Shown piece after piece: positions 39,401 to 54,016 of a stretch of DNA of 64,000 nucleotides. The DNA is from Antedon mediterranea (Eukaryota; Echinodermata; Crinoidea; Comatulida; Antedonidae), in NCBI RefSeq assembly GCF_964355755.1, contig NC_092670.1, positions 14,443,201 to 14,507,200 on the forward strand, in the 5' to 3' direction. Positions within the stretch are counted from its first letter, which is position 1, and every line of letters begins with the position of its first letter. The notes below the pieces were generated by a model. The model did not search any database. It saw only the letters and a program-made list of their open reading frames with translations, and had not been told where the DNA came from. Made by a program: the position numbers and the translations under genes.

Positions 39401-40237
39401 GAAACGAAGTACTAATTATAGTGGTGGTGTTGTTATGTCAGTCAGAATGTCTCCGTTACGCCGTCTGATCATTATACATATCTGTATGGCTTAATAACGA
39501 GATTACGAACATTATTTCATGCGTGTACAGTATGTTCATATAAATGTTGTTCTTTAGGCCTAATTGAAACGGATGTCTGTATTGTTATTTTTTCAATCGA
39601 GAATATCTCCATTTTGTGACATGGCTACCTTTATAGACTCTACTAATACAGGTCTGGTATCAAGGGTGGATTCAAGTTTATTTCACCATTTGTTAGGCCC
39701 TGGGACCAGGGAGTTGTTTACATTACTCCCTGCTGGGACCTCCTATTTCATAATCCTGGATCCGCCACTATATACACGGAATGGCCTACTGTACAGTATA
39801 CCGTACCAGGTTTGTGTAATTACTGTGATCAATCCAATTTTCCTAGGCATAGCCTAGGTATACTGTACATGTTTTCTGTGCCTTGTACTTTGATCCGGCA
39901 GGACTCATTTATCTAAACCAAATCATAGAACTCTATAATAGAATCCAATAAATATGATTGTTTAAAGCGCCGCTGGTTTAAAGAATACGGTAGGCCTAAT
40001 ATACATCGGCCAACCCAGATGTTACATTCCAACCTGTGTGTTCTTTCGTATTGAGTATTGTTACTGTATTCTACTGACCCTCAACTATAGATCGTAAAAT
40101 ACTATACGTTTTTATGTTGTGTGTACACGTTTACCTACCTGTTCACGTACTTTAATTTGCAAATGTATGGCCGTAAAACAGTAATTATTAAATATTACGT
40201 AATAATAGGATAGGATAGGAATAGATAGTACTATTTC

Positions 40238-40289
40238 GTTCAACCAGGGAGTTGTAAAATAATATTTTTTTACAACTCCCTGGTTCAAC
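40238..40289. repeat. Hairpin with 22-bp stem
   Basis: The arms 40238-40259 and 40268-40289 are inverted copies with a single mismatch, separated by 8 nt. The core is CCAGGGAGTTGTAAA. It is a foldback remnant or a possible small-RNA hairpin. Confidence 0.6.
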
Positions 40290-40338
40290 ACTATCATAAT
40301 AATATCCGAAGATCAATCAAACGCCATGCTCGATCGTT

Positions 40339-40390
40339 TAGGCCTAACATAGAGATATTATAGTTCACTATAATATCTCTATGGGCCTAA
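40339..40390. repeat. Hairpin with perfect 17-bp stem and flanking inverted GGCCTAA
   Basis: The arms 40348-40364 and 40367-40383 are perfect inverted copies with a 2-nt loop. They are flanked by TTAGGCC at the left and GGCCTAA at the right, which extends the pairing after a short bulge. Confidence 0.65.
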
Positions 40391-43300
40391 TTAGTTGGCA
40401 TACTAATATCTGTAGTAGTCAGTTTTATTTCCTCTTATCAGTAAAAAGTGCATTAAAGATTACTGATTAGTATTTTACTGAGTGAATACTGTTGTTAGCT
40501 TCCGTTTTGAAATGAAGTTACGAGGACTAGGAATAATCATCTGTCATTGAGATAACATTATCTTGAGTAGAAATTAGATTGTAGCTAATGATATTAAATA
40601 AGCTTACCTTATAAGTTATTATATTTCCTTCAACGTACTCTATTCCTTTCAATGCTAAAACACTGAATATGTATTGAATGAAACCGGCCTTGATGCAGCT
40701 GTAGGCCTAATTAATGCCAAGTAATAACGCTTTCACTAATCAAATATTAACAATAACGTTTACAATTATCTCAGGGTAGGCCTCCAAGATATAAATCCAA
40801 TTGCAAAGGTGAATTGTTCAAATCCGCCTGCATCTTAACCACGTCCGTGATATACAGCGATACCCTACTAAAATAACTTCACCGGTCTATTTATAACAAC
40901 CCACAAATGTATTGTAAAATGTAACAGTTATACAACACTATAGATATCTCTTTGTTCAGCAGTTCCGCTTCGTCTGTCCATACACACAACCTACAGGCTA
41001 CAGTATTTCTTTGTGTGGCATTTGTGTGAGTGCCTGTAACAGCGTGTTAAATCAAATTTATCATCTGTATAATTTTCTTCTGCAGCAAAATGTTTCGCAT
41101 TTTGGTGTGATATATACTTTAGAATATTAATGATAGTCCTCTTTCATAGCAATATTCCTCCGCATTTCCCCACAGTACTCGAAGAACTGACTCATAACCA
41201 ACCGTCACTTTTTTATAATGATCTTGCGGTTAGTCGAATGACATCTGATAACCCCTGTGTATTGTCCGCGTTCCATACACAAACAAATCATTATTTCTGA
41301 ACTGCTAATTACTGAAATGGAATAATTCATGCTAGCACATGCCCATCTTTCAACAAGGGAGCTAGATTATTTAACAACATTCTAATGTTCCCTCCGAATA
41401 AACATTTTTTTCCATAAATCTTTTTTTTATTTCCTCCTCCATATCCAATATGGATTTTTAAAAGTACATTTTAAAACACGTTTGTGGTTTGCAGCGCTGG
41501 TCACTAATTATAAACATCTAGATGAAATTGGTTTCTAATTGGAGGGATAGCTAAATAATTAATACTAAATGTAAACATTATAATGATATACTGTTCTAAT
41601 GAAATGTTCCATACACTGACCTACTTTTGATGCCTTTGGCCACAGGACAACGGAATTATCAACCCCCTCCCCCTGGAGAGAAATGAGAGGAAAATTTGTG
41701 AATCTGAATACATCGTATCAAAATCTAATTTATATTGATTAATATTTTATTTATCTAATTTGTTTTGTTTCTTTATTTCCATTCACAAAAAAATAAACAT
41801 ACATAAATAATCATTACAAAACAAAAGAATAGAAAGAGGGAATCTCTGAAGCACAGCTTATTATAAGTATAGAAACCCCCTAATAATAATATGATTTATT
41901 GTGCAACACGAATTACAGAAGATGTAAAGGATGCAGTTATATAATGAGGCCTACCAGATAACAGCTTGTCAGTATATGACGGAAACAATCCGTGCAAGGA
42001 CAGCAATAATCTTTTGGGCACCGCAAGGTTCTGTAGAAACTATCGACTAGAATCGATTTCCGATTTCATCTTATTTTTATCGAAATAGTAGACAAAAATG
42101 TTTGTTTGTTCCACGAAGGAAATGTTGATACAGGGAGAAATAGTTTTGTACTGTTTACTTTAATTGAACTTACTGCATAACCGGTCTACATATCCGTTTC
42201 TGTTCTATTTCATCCATGTGTGGGTATAATTGAATGATTCTAGGCGTCTAATATTGATCAATACACATACAGTAAAATTAAAAAACTCACGGCTGGAAGT
42301 GGATGATCCATCAGTGTACGTTTGGGATTACCGCTTCACAAGTTTAATACAACTTTCACTCTCCATTAAATTTGTTAATGGCGTCGCGAAACTTACACAA
42401 TAAAGATGATGGCCAAGGGCGACTTGCTGCTGATGATGTCAGGCCTAGCTCTAGCCACATAAATCAATCAAATTGGAAATTAAGCAGTGAATATGGGTTA
42501 ATTATTACATCAGTGGACTGATGTATCAAGAGGAAATTAAGGAGTACACGCCCTTAGCTAGGCCTACATATCTGGCTATTTTATTTGTAATTAAATTACA
42601 TCATTTAGGAAAACGTAAACAACTTAGTTAAACATCACAATTGTATTTTAGTGATTTTATGTTGTGTGTGTTTAATAACAAGAAGGCGCGGAGCTTTTGA
42701 ACCTAAAGAAACAGTGCGTTTGATCACAAATGAAATCTGCTAAAAAATTGAGAATATTTAAAATTACATATCAATCGATTCTCTGCACTATATTTCCACT
42801 TATGTCACGATCTGTCGAGTATTATCAATGGAAACTCTAAATAAGTTTCAATGTATCTTGCCTGTATTATGTTATGTTATGATAGAGACGTCATGTGACA
42901 TATATTACAAATGTGCCTATGAATAATGGATGATGTACCAAGAATCGACTATACTATAGTCAGTAAGGCTTTTTGGCTGACTGGTTGAAGTTCTCAGCAT
43001 AGGTTTGAAAGATCTCCTTTTGTTTTTTCCTCCCTGTTTCTGAGCTCCGTCATCAATCCAACTTTCATGACAGATTAAGCATCTTGAAACATATGATGCC
43101 AGATAACGTGAGAGGCTAATAGGTTAGGTTCAAACAATTCTCTTGGTACAGAAACTATTCGGTAGTCACCATTAGCGAATCTTATCCGTGGATATTTTCA
43201 CCTCTTCAAATATTTCCTTGTTAATTCCTCCTTTGCTTCATCCCATTACTCAATCGTAAAACTTGTGTGGTTTAGCAATTATAATTCCCAATACATTCTA

Positions 43301-46300
43301 CATATTGATTGAATTATTACTCATAAATCTTACCGGTACATCAATCGGATTATTATTAACTGAATAAACTGAAAGCTAGAATCTGAATTTCTTTTGGAAA
43401 ATCGAATTTAATAATTTTATTAAATGAGCTGTGGTCATTAACACCTTCTTCTTCTTCCTTTCATCACGTTCCTATTAATGACCCGCCCTGATTATCGAGG
43501 AAATAAATACAATAATCAATCAAAAAACAATCAATTGAATAAAATAATTGAATGCTTTATCGATTAATGCCATGTCATTGTCAATAAATATATAAAGTTA
43601 TGCTTTGTTTTCTTCTTCTTGCTGTTGTTGTATTTAGTGTATTAGGCATAGGCCTATAGACCTATTTATCAGCTTGACCCTCGGTATTATAATCAGCAAA
43701 ATGTGTATAAAATCCTCCTGCATCTCTTTATATTTTTCAGGTTTTGTTATCAATAGATTTTAATGTTTTTTTTTTTTTTGTATTATTTTGCTTTGTGTTT
43801 TTTTTTAATTAGATAGGCCTACCTTACTCATAAATGTATTTTTTAAGAAATTAAAAATCAAAATCAAAGCTGAAATTGAATTGTCCCTCGTTGGTAGCTG
43901 GCGTCAAACAATGTTCAAATTTCCTCCAACTTCAGTGGTGAATCCAGGATTTTAAATCATCGGGCCGGGCATCGGGCTCATTGTTTTTTTTCCTGGGGAT
44001 TCTCCCATTCCTGGACTCTTTGCAAAATGGAAAAGGACTATAGTCTAGCATCCCCTTGTTTTTCCATTTACCTGTCTGGCTTCTCAGCAGACTATCAATA
44101 ACGACCGCGTCACTCATTATATCTACATTAATATAGTTCTGCTGCTGCTGTAAACCGTAAGTGCTAATAATATTGATTTTATCTTTATGTGAATAATACG
44201 TTCCGAGTGTAATGCACTTGGTTGACATTAAATTTAGCATGCAAGGTGATATTTTACGTTTTCTGACTTCAACTGAATAAAATGGGGTTAGGGATTTCGA
44301 ACCCTCAATATATATTGCAGGGATTTGAAATAGTGGATTCGTGTGGTCGAAGTAACACAACAACCCATGGAAGCTAAGCATTTATACACGATTAATTGGG
44401 TCTGCTGAATGCATTTTGTGCTTTTTAACGATTTGTTGTCAGTGTGTGTAAAGTTTAGGCCTACCTCGCTAAAAGATTCGAAATGTAAATCCAATTGTGC
44501 TTTGTAAAATTAGAAGAATCGATAGCTTCCAAAAAGGCGCGGCGCTTTCTCAACATGAAATTTGTCCTCCAAATTTGGTGTAAAATGTTTACGGTACGTT
44601 TCTAAAATCATACTTCTCTGTAAACATTACTAGTCATTTAATTAAATAAACGTTTTGTAATTTAAATCTTTCATGGAATGTCCTCAATTCATGATTATAT
44701 TCGATTTACGTTTGACTTTATTTCGTTCAGTAGTAATTGTCACGAATTACGTAATTGGAGATTCTATTATTTGATTTAAAATCTAGGCCTCACTCATCAC
44801 TCGGTCTCTCTAGACTGAAATCCGACTTGATAGGCTGTTCACCTTCAGTTTGGATCGACCTTAAAGTTCAAACAAACAAATGTTCATTGTACTAGAAAAT
44901 TAATTGATCTCTTTCCAGTAATTCTTGCCAGAATGTATTTCCGATTTGTGTTTGGAACGTTTTCGCAATCAATTCAGCACATAGTTGAAGGCCAATTTGC
45001 GTTTTAAAATGTCGCCGAGAGAAACCTTCGGACGACAGGCCTACAAATCATTCCTAAATGTTGTATGTTGTTTTAAGGGCGTGATAGGCCTATGACGACT
45101 TTAACGACATTAATGCCAAACACCAACCTTTTGGTGGGTTGATAGTATTTCTAGTATCATAGTTCTATTTTATTAAGCAGGAAGAGAAAATGCAATAATG
45201 AACCACCGCGCGTCCAGAATATGATGATGCACGTCCGTTTTAGAAGAAACGTTAAGCCGCTGTCCGACATAGGCTAAAAATCACCGACAAATTCCATCCC
45301 ATAATATATTTATTGGGATAATTCAAGCCCACGGTAATACATTTTACAATACAAGACGGTTTGTTAAAAATTAATTCGATAGGCCTAAACACAAAAATGT
45401 TTCCCTTCACTTCTTTATACCTACGTATTTAGGCTAAAAATATAACATCACTGTTAATTAATTGCATCCGATGAGCCATCGGTATTATTCAAGCTCATGT
45501 TCACAAGTTTATTTCAGAATAAAATCGAAATATTTAAAAAAAAAGAAACAAAAACTACAAAAAGTGAGATGTGTTGCGTTTAGTACCGTATTTCACTAAA
45601 TCAATACATTATAGATTCATTACCCTATACGTTCAATTTCAATTTAAAAATTCATGTCGGTGCGTAGACCTACAGCATTCAGTACCCCTCAGTCAGAGCG
45701 CGATGGTGAACACGGCGGCCACAGGGCCTCACTATCTTGACTGTATACTGCATCTAATAAGTGACCTGGATTTATACTTCTAAATGACAGAACAACTGAT
45801 GTACTTGTATTCAAAACCACAAGTATGGCACAGATAAATTGACTTTTGGGTTTTCATTTCATTCGTTTTTCTTTTTTTGAAATATGAAACTTGACAATAA
45901 AATAGGGTCTTTGAGCATTGCCGCGTAATACTATGAACACGATACCACTTCAAAATGAATTCGGCAATAAAGTAGTATACACAGCGGTATTGTTAGTTCT
46001 ACAATAGCTAATTCATTCGTGACCAAAGCTGTCATAAACCACACAACAAGTTAGCTTGTCGATAACATATCCTGTTATCAAGTATATAATATACCAGTTA
46101 CTTATTAAATATGTGGGTATTGACAAGATATATAAAAAATTCAACTGATGATAAGATAGTTTATTGGCAGATGTCTTGATAACGGAAGTACTAAGCCACA
46201 TTTATAATAGACCTGGGTAATTGGTGATGAATATGAGCCGAATGCACTAGATTATGTACTTATCTAGATGTCTGCAGTATCATAGGACAATTTCGTGATA

Positions 46301-47558
46301 CAGCATCACATGTGTTTTACATGTATCTACAGTAGTAGCCTAATACTTAATCTAAACTTGCATGAATAAGGCATGACATGTGATCACATGAGATGCTGCA
46401 TTGCGGAATTTTCCAATGACATAGGCCTACTTGGCAAATATTGTCTTCTCGCCTAAAATAGATTGTACTATTTTAATTGTAAATATTATTTATTGCCTTC
46501 TGACAAGTGGACCAGTAGATGATGATTTAAATAAAAAGATTGTAATTATTGATTTGATGCTGAAAAGATGTCATAATGATAAAGCGTCAACGCGATAAAT
46601 TCTATGGTGAATTAAAGGCATTTAATATTAGTACTGGACCTCTGTTGTCATGGTTATAGCATGGTTGAAGGTTGCAATGGAGGTGGATACATCATAAACC
46701 ACCAGAATCCGGAAGACAGCGCATCCGGCGTGACACGTGACCAATTAAATCGACAAAAGTAATTGTTCCTCGATTTTGAACATGGAGCGGGTCATAGAGG
46801 AAGAAATGAGTTTGAATAAACGAATTATTTTTACATATTAATATTCTAATTTTGAAAAAAGAAAAAAAACAGAGTTAATTATAATATAGGTCTACGTAGT
46901 CAGGTCTCCCAACCGGACTCTCTGCAAACCGGAAACTTTCTCAAATAACCAAACTTGTTTTAAAACATTTCCCGGATTCTTTTTTTACCATTAAAAATAC
47001 CATACCATACCAGACATAGTAGGCTAGTCCAAGGCTAGGTATTGGAAGAGTTGACCATGTACAGTATATCCTTATTGATTGTTTTACGTACACCTACGCT
47101 CAGAACTGGATATTTAAACAATTTATTCCATTCACACGGTATAAATAACCTCTAATGTGGGTAATTTATTTAACAATAATATACAACAGCATATCTAATA
47201 CGATACACTAATAAACACAGACTTGCTGTGTTAAAATATAACAATTAGAACAATGGGTACAATACGGCGTTAGGTACTCATTGTCAAAGGGGTCTTACAA
47301 GCCACTATCATTATTAATAATGTGGGTTGTTCTTTTTCTTTAAAGAATTTATGATATGGCAGTGATTGCTGGAAGGTTTATCTTTGTAATTGTGGTTTAG
47401 AATAAAAACACACTTAAGCCTTTTTAAGTTTTATTAGCGAAAATAGACAGTTTATGGTATTACTATTAGTCGAGTCTTCCATTTATGAACAGGTGTATTC
47501 TACATATACGCTGTGCTGGTGTCGGAATCGTGTCCTGTGCTTGTTCACTCGCTTACTA

Positions 47559-47725
47559 AAGCTTGGTTCTTCCCACTTGGACGCCACAAATACGACACAT
47601 GACGCAACGCAAGAACGTAAAAACATTTGACCAATCACGGCCCGAATAGATTATCCGAAATTTCACTTATTTTATTGGTCAACTAATTCTCGTTCCCCGC
47701 GTAAATTCATTGCGTCGCATATTAT
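47559..47725. mobile_element. MITE family C, copy 3
   Basis: It begins AAGCTTGGTTCTTCCCACTT and contains TTGACCAATCACGGCCCG and the reverse partner TATTGGTCAACTAATTC. It ends near CATTGCGTCGCATAT, the partner of ACGCAACGCAAG at its left. Confidence 0.6.
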
Positions 47726-47789
47726 ATTAGTCGGCGGAGGAAAAGTTCATCATTAAAAACAAATCAGTAAACCGTGAGGTCTTAGGGTT

Positions 47790-47948
47790 AAGGCCAATTT
47801 ACACAGACGAGCGGTAACGCCTAGCTTGTCCCATGTAGAATGTATATCTATCCTGAGCAGAAACCGCCCGTGTCTGCGTTTCGTGTCTGCGTTGTAAATA
47901 GTCATATTTTTATTACCGTTACCGCTCGTCTGTGTAAATGGCCTTTAG
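47790..47948. mobile_element. MITE family B, copy 1
   Basis: The ends are nearly perfect inverted repeats: AAGGCCAATTTACACAGACG at the left and CGTCTGTGTAAATGGCCTTT at the right, each followed inward by AGCGGTAACG or its complement. It is non-coding. A diverged copy lies at 54087-54262. Confidence 0.75.
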
Positions 47949-49138
47949 GCCTATACTTGACGTGTTTCAGAAAGATTCAGATACAATACATCACTGTAGG
48001 CTTATATCCAACAAACTGAACAAAATTATTCTACTGCAGTTACTTCTTATTTACTCTTTACCCTGCAATTATTTATGAAGCTTTTATTGGGTAGGCCCAA
48101 TCATACGCACTATTTATTGTAGTGACTGCATCATAAATGTTACATTGAAATAAACTAAAACCACACATTATTGCAGTAAAAATGTTTTAGTTTCTGCAGT
48201 AACTGCAGTAGAGTAATTGTTATATCCAATGTGTGTACATTGTGCATATTTCTCTATGGCTCCATACAGTAAACAGTAACTTCCGATTTGGTACATTTTA
48301 TATCCCCTTGATAAGATAAATCAAACATTGATATCTATTATCATATAAAGTATATTAGCTGTGATAGAAACAGTTGTTTATAATAAAGATACGATTTGTT
48401 TAAGTAACAAACACTGTAATTACTTGTTTCATTTCACTTTCCTTCCTATCACAATATCATATAGCTCGTTTATAAAACAAACTATGGACTTTGTCTCAGA
48501 CAAGAGGAATCACAGAATTTCGTTTTTATTGTCTGTCTGGCATTGCCATTCTTGCTTATGATGAATCAAGATCTAAATGTTAATTCGTGACTCATTTAAG
48601 TACCGTAACATAAAACACTGTCAACACATGTTCACACACCCACACACACATTCATAATTATGATACATTGGTAGGCCTACATGTTTTTTAACAGATAGTA
48701 GACCCTATATAGTTGAGTTGGAGAAATACATTTTCAAATATTATGTAGTGTTTTCCACTAGAGGACATACATGCCTAATAAACGTCTGTTTCCACTACTC
48801 GATTTTTTTCGCGTGAACAGTCATGCGTTCTTTTGGTTGCACCATGGACCTATTATAGGTCTCCATGGTTGCACATGGTTTAACGCCGCAAAAAATAGAT
48901 GAAAACATGAACATACATTTATTTGCATACACCGTTCAAGCGTCGCGACGAATTATATTCACGCAGATAGACCCAAATGCTCTCAATAATCAAATACTCT
49001 CAATAATCAAATAAAAATATAATGAATTCGATATGTCTGTTTTTAAATAAACACAATTCATTTCAATACATAGCCTCTTCATCCATATTATTATGATTTT
49101 GAAAAAATGAACATATCTATTTGCATACACGGACGCTT

Positions 49139-49265
49139 TAAGCTTGGTTATCACTAGGACACAACGCAATGAAGTCACGGGAAACGCAAGTAATCTGACC
49201 AATCACGACCCGTTCAATGACGATCCATTGTGTGGCGATTGGTCTGATTACATGAGTTCCATACT
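49139..49265. mobile_element. MITE family C, copy 4
   Basis: It begins AAGCTTGGTTATCACTAGGA and contains ACAACGCAATG, CTGACCAATCACGACCCG and the partner GCGATTGGTCTGATTAC. The right end is lost. The open frame across it is not a gene. Confidence 0.6.
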
Positions 49266-49912
49266 ACTGGGGTCACCAAATGGCCCATGTTTCTATGTGG
49301 TCAAAATGAATTCGATTGTTCCTAAGTCGGTTTTCAAATGCACACAATTTATTTCAATACATAACCCTGTTTAAAGTTCCTCAAGTCATCCATATGATCG
49401 TATTTCCTTTAAAAGGAACATTGATTTGTTCAGCACCATTGAGCTAATGGTTTAAATTATAAAACAGACACAAATTAACACAAGAACTGTGATAATGTTT
49501 TGTGTTGGCTTCTATCATATGAACAAAATAATTCTTTGCATTTAATAAATTAATACAATTATTATGATATTCTTAGTAATAAAGCTTATAATGTATTGTT
49601 ACATTTTGTTTGTTTAAAAACTGATTTGATAAACACTGTATTATTATGATGAATTATAATAAACCCGAGTAATTTTAAAACGTTTTAATCATCCTGTGTA
49701 TTGCATTGTCTGCCTCATAAACCTTTACATTAAACAAACTAAAATCATACGTTATTTCAGTAAACAAAATGTAATTACTGCAGTACATGCATTAGAATAA
49801 TTAGTGCAATTGTTTTGTGTATTTAGCATTTTAGTTTAAAACAAATTTTAACAAATTACTCATTTAATGATTTACACAATTTAATAACACACACTCAACG
49901 GATGCTTGTCAA

Positions 49913-49918
49913 TTTATT
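49913..49918 (-). promoter_or_regulatory. RNGTT: Candidate polyadenylation signal of the capping-enzyme gene
   Basis: TTTATT on the plus strand is AATAAA on the minus strand, about 220 nt after the stop codon at 50140. The position is plausible for a short 3' UTR. Confidence 0.35.
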
Positions 49919-50139
49919 GCCAAGCCACAAAACATTAACAATACTCTGTACATACAAAAGTAATCATTTCTTCAAACGTAAACACACACACACATCACAG
50001 TTTAATATTTCATCATCTCAAAGAGCAAATTTTTAAATATTCATGTACTGTACCGGTATTGTAGTGAAATTGATATAAATACTAAAGAAAATGTAAATAT
50101 TACATAAAACTCCTTATCGTAATCTGAAACAGACCGATT

Positions 50140-53100
50140 TCACCGTCGCTGTGGAACCGGCGGTGGAGGCATGAGTCCGTGGTCACCTGAAAGTCCGCTA
50201 GGTCCGGGTCTTGACATTGGTTGCGTTGTTTGTTTTATGTGTGGTCTTAAGGCTTCGTGTTCAAGAAAATGTAATAAGTACGCCTGCGTGAGTGGTTCAC
50301 AAATTGTTTGGCAAACATCTAAGTATAGAAATTACTAAAGATTAAAAACTTGAATGTCAATGTACGGAGTAGAGCCAATTTCCTTTACTTATGGAATTTG
50401 CCTTTTATATGTCAATCATGAAACATGTCTATAGCTGATTCACTGTACTGTATCTACACATATGGTCTTTAATCTGTAATACAGTGTCACATGTGCTGCC
50501 TGTATTATGGTACGGTTAGGTTAAAGGCCAGATATAAACATCACATGTGACCTGTATTACAGAATTTGCCTATTATACTGGATAAATTATGCATAGCGTT
50601 AGCGAGTATCAGTTTGTAAACTTGTATTGATACAGAGCCATATATCTAAAAATTTAGTCCAATTGAAAAATAGTTTGAGAACATTGTCATATAAAAACAT
50701 TACTTTAAATATAATATTAGAATATTTAAACAAAACGTTAAAAATTTGAAAAGTGAACTAAGAAGCATACACACAAAAGAAAGTAAATCACAATTATCAA
50801 AATACTACATCTTAATCCTCCTTTTGTCATGCTCAATGTAATGTCAAAGTTCATTTAATGTCAAAGTTCATTTATTTATGCTTACTCATTGCTGTCTTGT
50901 ATGCATTAGGAAAGCTTTTATCTGTCCTTTCTCTCATAAATACCCATTTATTATTTTCAAATGTACACTCAATTATTTTGTTGTCATACTTCTTCAAATC
51001 TTTAGTTACCTGTCAAAAAGGAAATTAAACAAAGGTGTCATTGTTGAACATGTCACAGTACAGTAATATTGAATGGCCCACCTGAATAATAGGAGTAAGT
51101 CAGAAAACCATTCTTCATGTGCTCAGAACATTAGCATAACCAGAGCTTAAGGGGCCCCAATGCAACTACCATTGGGGCACCTAAACCACTGGCCTTTTCC
51201 CTCCTTTGTTAACACCAATGACCCTGAAACATAAGTCTGTCTACAGAATGACAGCCGCAACAAGCAAAAACAAAATATTTACAATTTCTATGGCATTTTT
51301 TTAATAAAATTAATTATAGCAAGTTGAGAACTCCGAGTAAAATATTGTGACAGTTCAACAATTGTCTCACCTTAATTTCAGCGAATGGTGGACGATAATG
51401 TCCAACGTGTAGAAACCCTTTAGTTTCCGGAAGCATCCTAAAAATACATAAAAATTAGTGCATATTTGTTGCCAATACATTAGCAATGGGGATTGATGGA
51501 TCCAAGGGAGGCCTGGCCCATTTCCAATCCGCATTTTAAAATACAATGATGCAAAAGATAACGTTATGTATTGATTTCAGCAGTTCATTTTAGAATTTTA
51601 GGCCCTCCAGATTTTTTTTTAAAAGATAACTTACCCTGGACTTGTTACCCGTTGTATTTTTAACTTAAAATCAACAGAGTTCATGTCTGGTGGTTTCCAC
51701 TTTAAAACTCTATCATTTCGACCAGGTGAATATTTCTACAAAAAAGGGTCAATAAGAAAATGAATTAAGACAAAATAACAAAAATAGCTCAAATGTGAAA
51801 AAATTGTTGATAATTGGGTTGGATGATGTACAAATTAGCCATTTCTACTATAGTACAGTAGTGTATGTACTGCTCCAGTAGCTTAAATAGAGGGCGGTAG
51901 ATATGTTATTATTGTAGACATACTTACATCTTTAAATGGCTGGAAAATAAGCCCATCAGTTTCATGACCTAAAGTACTTGCTTGTGAAAAATTATCTCCT
52001 TCTAAAATCTAAACAAATATAGAAGTTGACAACAGAACGTTATAATTATAATGTGAATACTAGTGACAGGATACAGTACTCAAAAGGCAGACATTTTGAT
52101 TTCATACCCATTCATTCCACTGGGCTATGACTTTAAAAGGTTTTACTGTAACAAGGGGTTATAGGTGGGAAGGCATTCATCATGAGCTAGGCCTATTACT
52201 ATCATTTCCACTTCTAGGCTCTAGTTCAAAACGGGCACTTCAGCTGTAGTAGATCATATTAAGTTGCCCTTACCTTTCTAGCCCCTACCAGATCCCAAAA
52301 TGGCTTAGCCCTAATACTGAATGGTTCGTTTGTGCGATCTATTTGTCCACTTTCAATGTGCTGCTTCCGGACTTGAATTATTTCTTTATCGATGCATAGT
52401 AACCTTCGACCAAAGTCACAATCACCCACTGGCTGACCCTGTAGAAATTGTTAAAGGTTTTTTCAAAATTGGAATCAAATATTAAAACTTTAAGTTTATT
52501 ATGTAGAATACAAGCAAATTATCAAAATATGCACAATTTTGAAATAAAATTGCATCCATTTATTGCTGTAAGAATAAAAGGGCATTCACACCTGTTCCGT
52601 TTCACAGAACGAAGAACGGCACCGTTTTGTAAGAAAATCGAAAAGCGTTAAAACAATAGCAGCGTTTACACCAAATCCGTTCCGTGAAAAATGAACGGCC
52701 GGTGAAAAACAACGGAACGGACAGATCGCTCATAATTTTATAGAAACGGTGCCGTCTTCCGTTCCGCGAACCGGAACAGGTGTGAATGCCCCTTTAGTGA
52801 TAGGATTTGAACCTGTGACCTTTCATATAAAGGGTAGGTAACATATGATAGACCACAAAGCCATATTTTACTTTTAACAAAATACAACCTTTATAAATGA
52901 AAATTCTTACCTCAAATTTAATAACATCATAAATTAAATATCTAGGCGTTGATACACCTGCTACAGTATCTATTATCATCTCCTAGAATAAAAAAAGAGA
53001 TTAAAATTACAAGCATCATTTATTACATTCAATGAATAACTTAGTAATTGATTTAGCTTTTTGCTTATTTTATTTTGCATCTCTACTGAGTTCCAGCCAC

Positions 53101-54016
53101 TGATAGCCACAGCATTGTATTTTTTTTCAGTAATTTTCCTTTGACTTTATATCATATATGTATTTAAAGATACAGAAATTGTATGAAATCGTTTGTTGAA
53201 GATTAATAGGTGTTCTACTGTATACTAATCATTATTTACTACTTTATAGCCAAAAATAATACCCCATCTAGTAATGTGTTACTAATATGGCCATCTTCTT
53301 TCCTCTTTGGAAACGTCAGTTGAGGCAGAGTAAACACGGTGTTGTCACGATCAAACATATATACACGTTCTTTGCCATCAATTAGCATCATATACCTAGA
53401 AACAAGAATAAGTTTTCTAACTAATCTAACTCATTTCAACTAAACGAAATAACAAACTTGATAAAGTGTCATCTAAAATAACTTTGTACATTCAAAATGT
53501 AATTAAAAATGTATTTATTTTACCTAACACCATCAGCCTTCCAACTAACTTTATATAAATTTTCTTGTAAAAATTTCAGATTTTTCATGTCCATCGACAC
53601 CGGCTGACTTCCTGGAAACTCCTGACTAAAAGATGAAAATCAAATGTTTAAAAGTATTTAGTGAGCGAGGAAAAAACAAATTGAAAAAGAATTACAGAGC
53701 TGCCTTCAAACCCAGGTAGGTCGTAGGTCGATTTATTTTTACTAAACTGGGTCAATTTGCAATATAATTGTATAATTCAGTTTTTGTTTGTTGGTTTGTT
53801 TTATAAGTTACAATAAAATGGCAGATTCAGAAGAGACATAATATGAATCTTATTAAAAAACCGATCTCCCTTAATTAGATTGCTATGGTTTTGAAGGGCA
53901 GCATACATGTAAACTCACCGACGCCAACCACACATGTGGTTTATTTTTGTTCTCAGCCTATTTACTACAACATAATCAGTGACTATACTGACACCAACAA
54001 CATCACCATCCATAAA
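50140..54016 (-). CDS. RNGTT: Capping enzyme guanylyltransferase domain exons 6-15
   Basis: Exons 6-15 encode the nucleotidyltransferase and OB-fold domains. K283 in YKVSWKADG is the residue expected to bind GMP covalently. [46 protein letters not shown] and [15 protein letters not shown] follow in family order, and FPNAYKTAM occurs near the end. The last exon's tail has a proline-rich end as in animal enzymes. Confidence 0.9.

Larger units (their letters stand above)
33342..50139. other. 16.8-kb intergenic spacer
   Basis: This lies between the start of the protease gene and the end of the capping-enzyme gene. I find two family A MITEs, one family B, two family C, two near-perfect hairpins near 40.3 kb and short tandem repeats. 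None of the open frames (for example 37366-37548, 39564-39857, 43932-44381) shows a domain or plausible splice continuity. A non-coding RNA or enhancer could be present but nothing marks one. Confidence 0.55.

Noticed and set aside
39564-39857. 97-codon plus-strand open frame containing DSSLFHHLLGPGTRELF
   Set aside because: Flanking GGATCCGCCACT-type sequence suggests a mobile-element remnant; no gene evidence.
43932-44381. 149-codon minus-strand open frame
   Set aside because: No recognisable motif, no coding pattern, and the flanks look like repeat-derived DNA.
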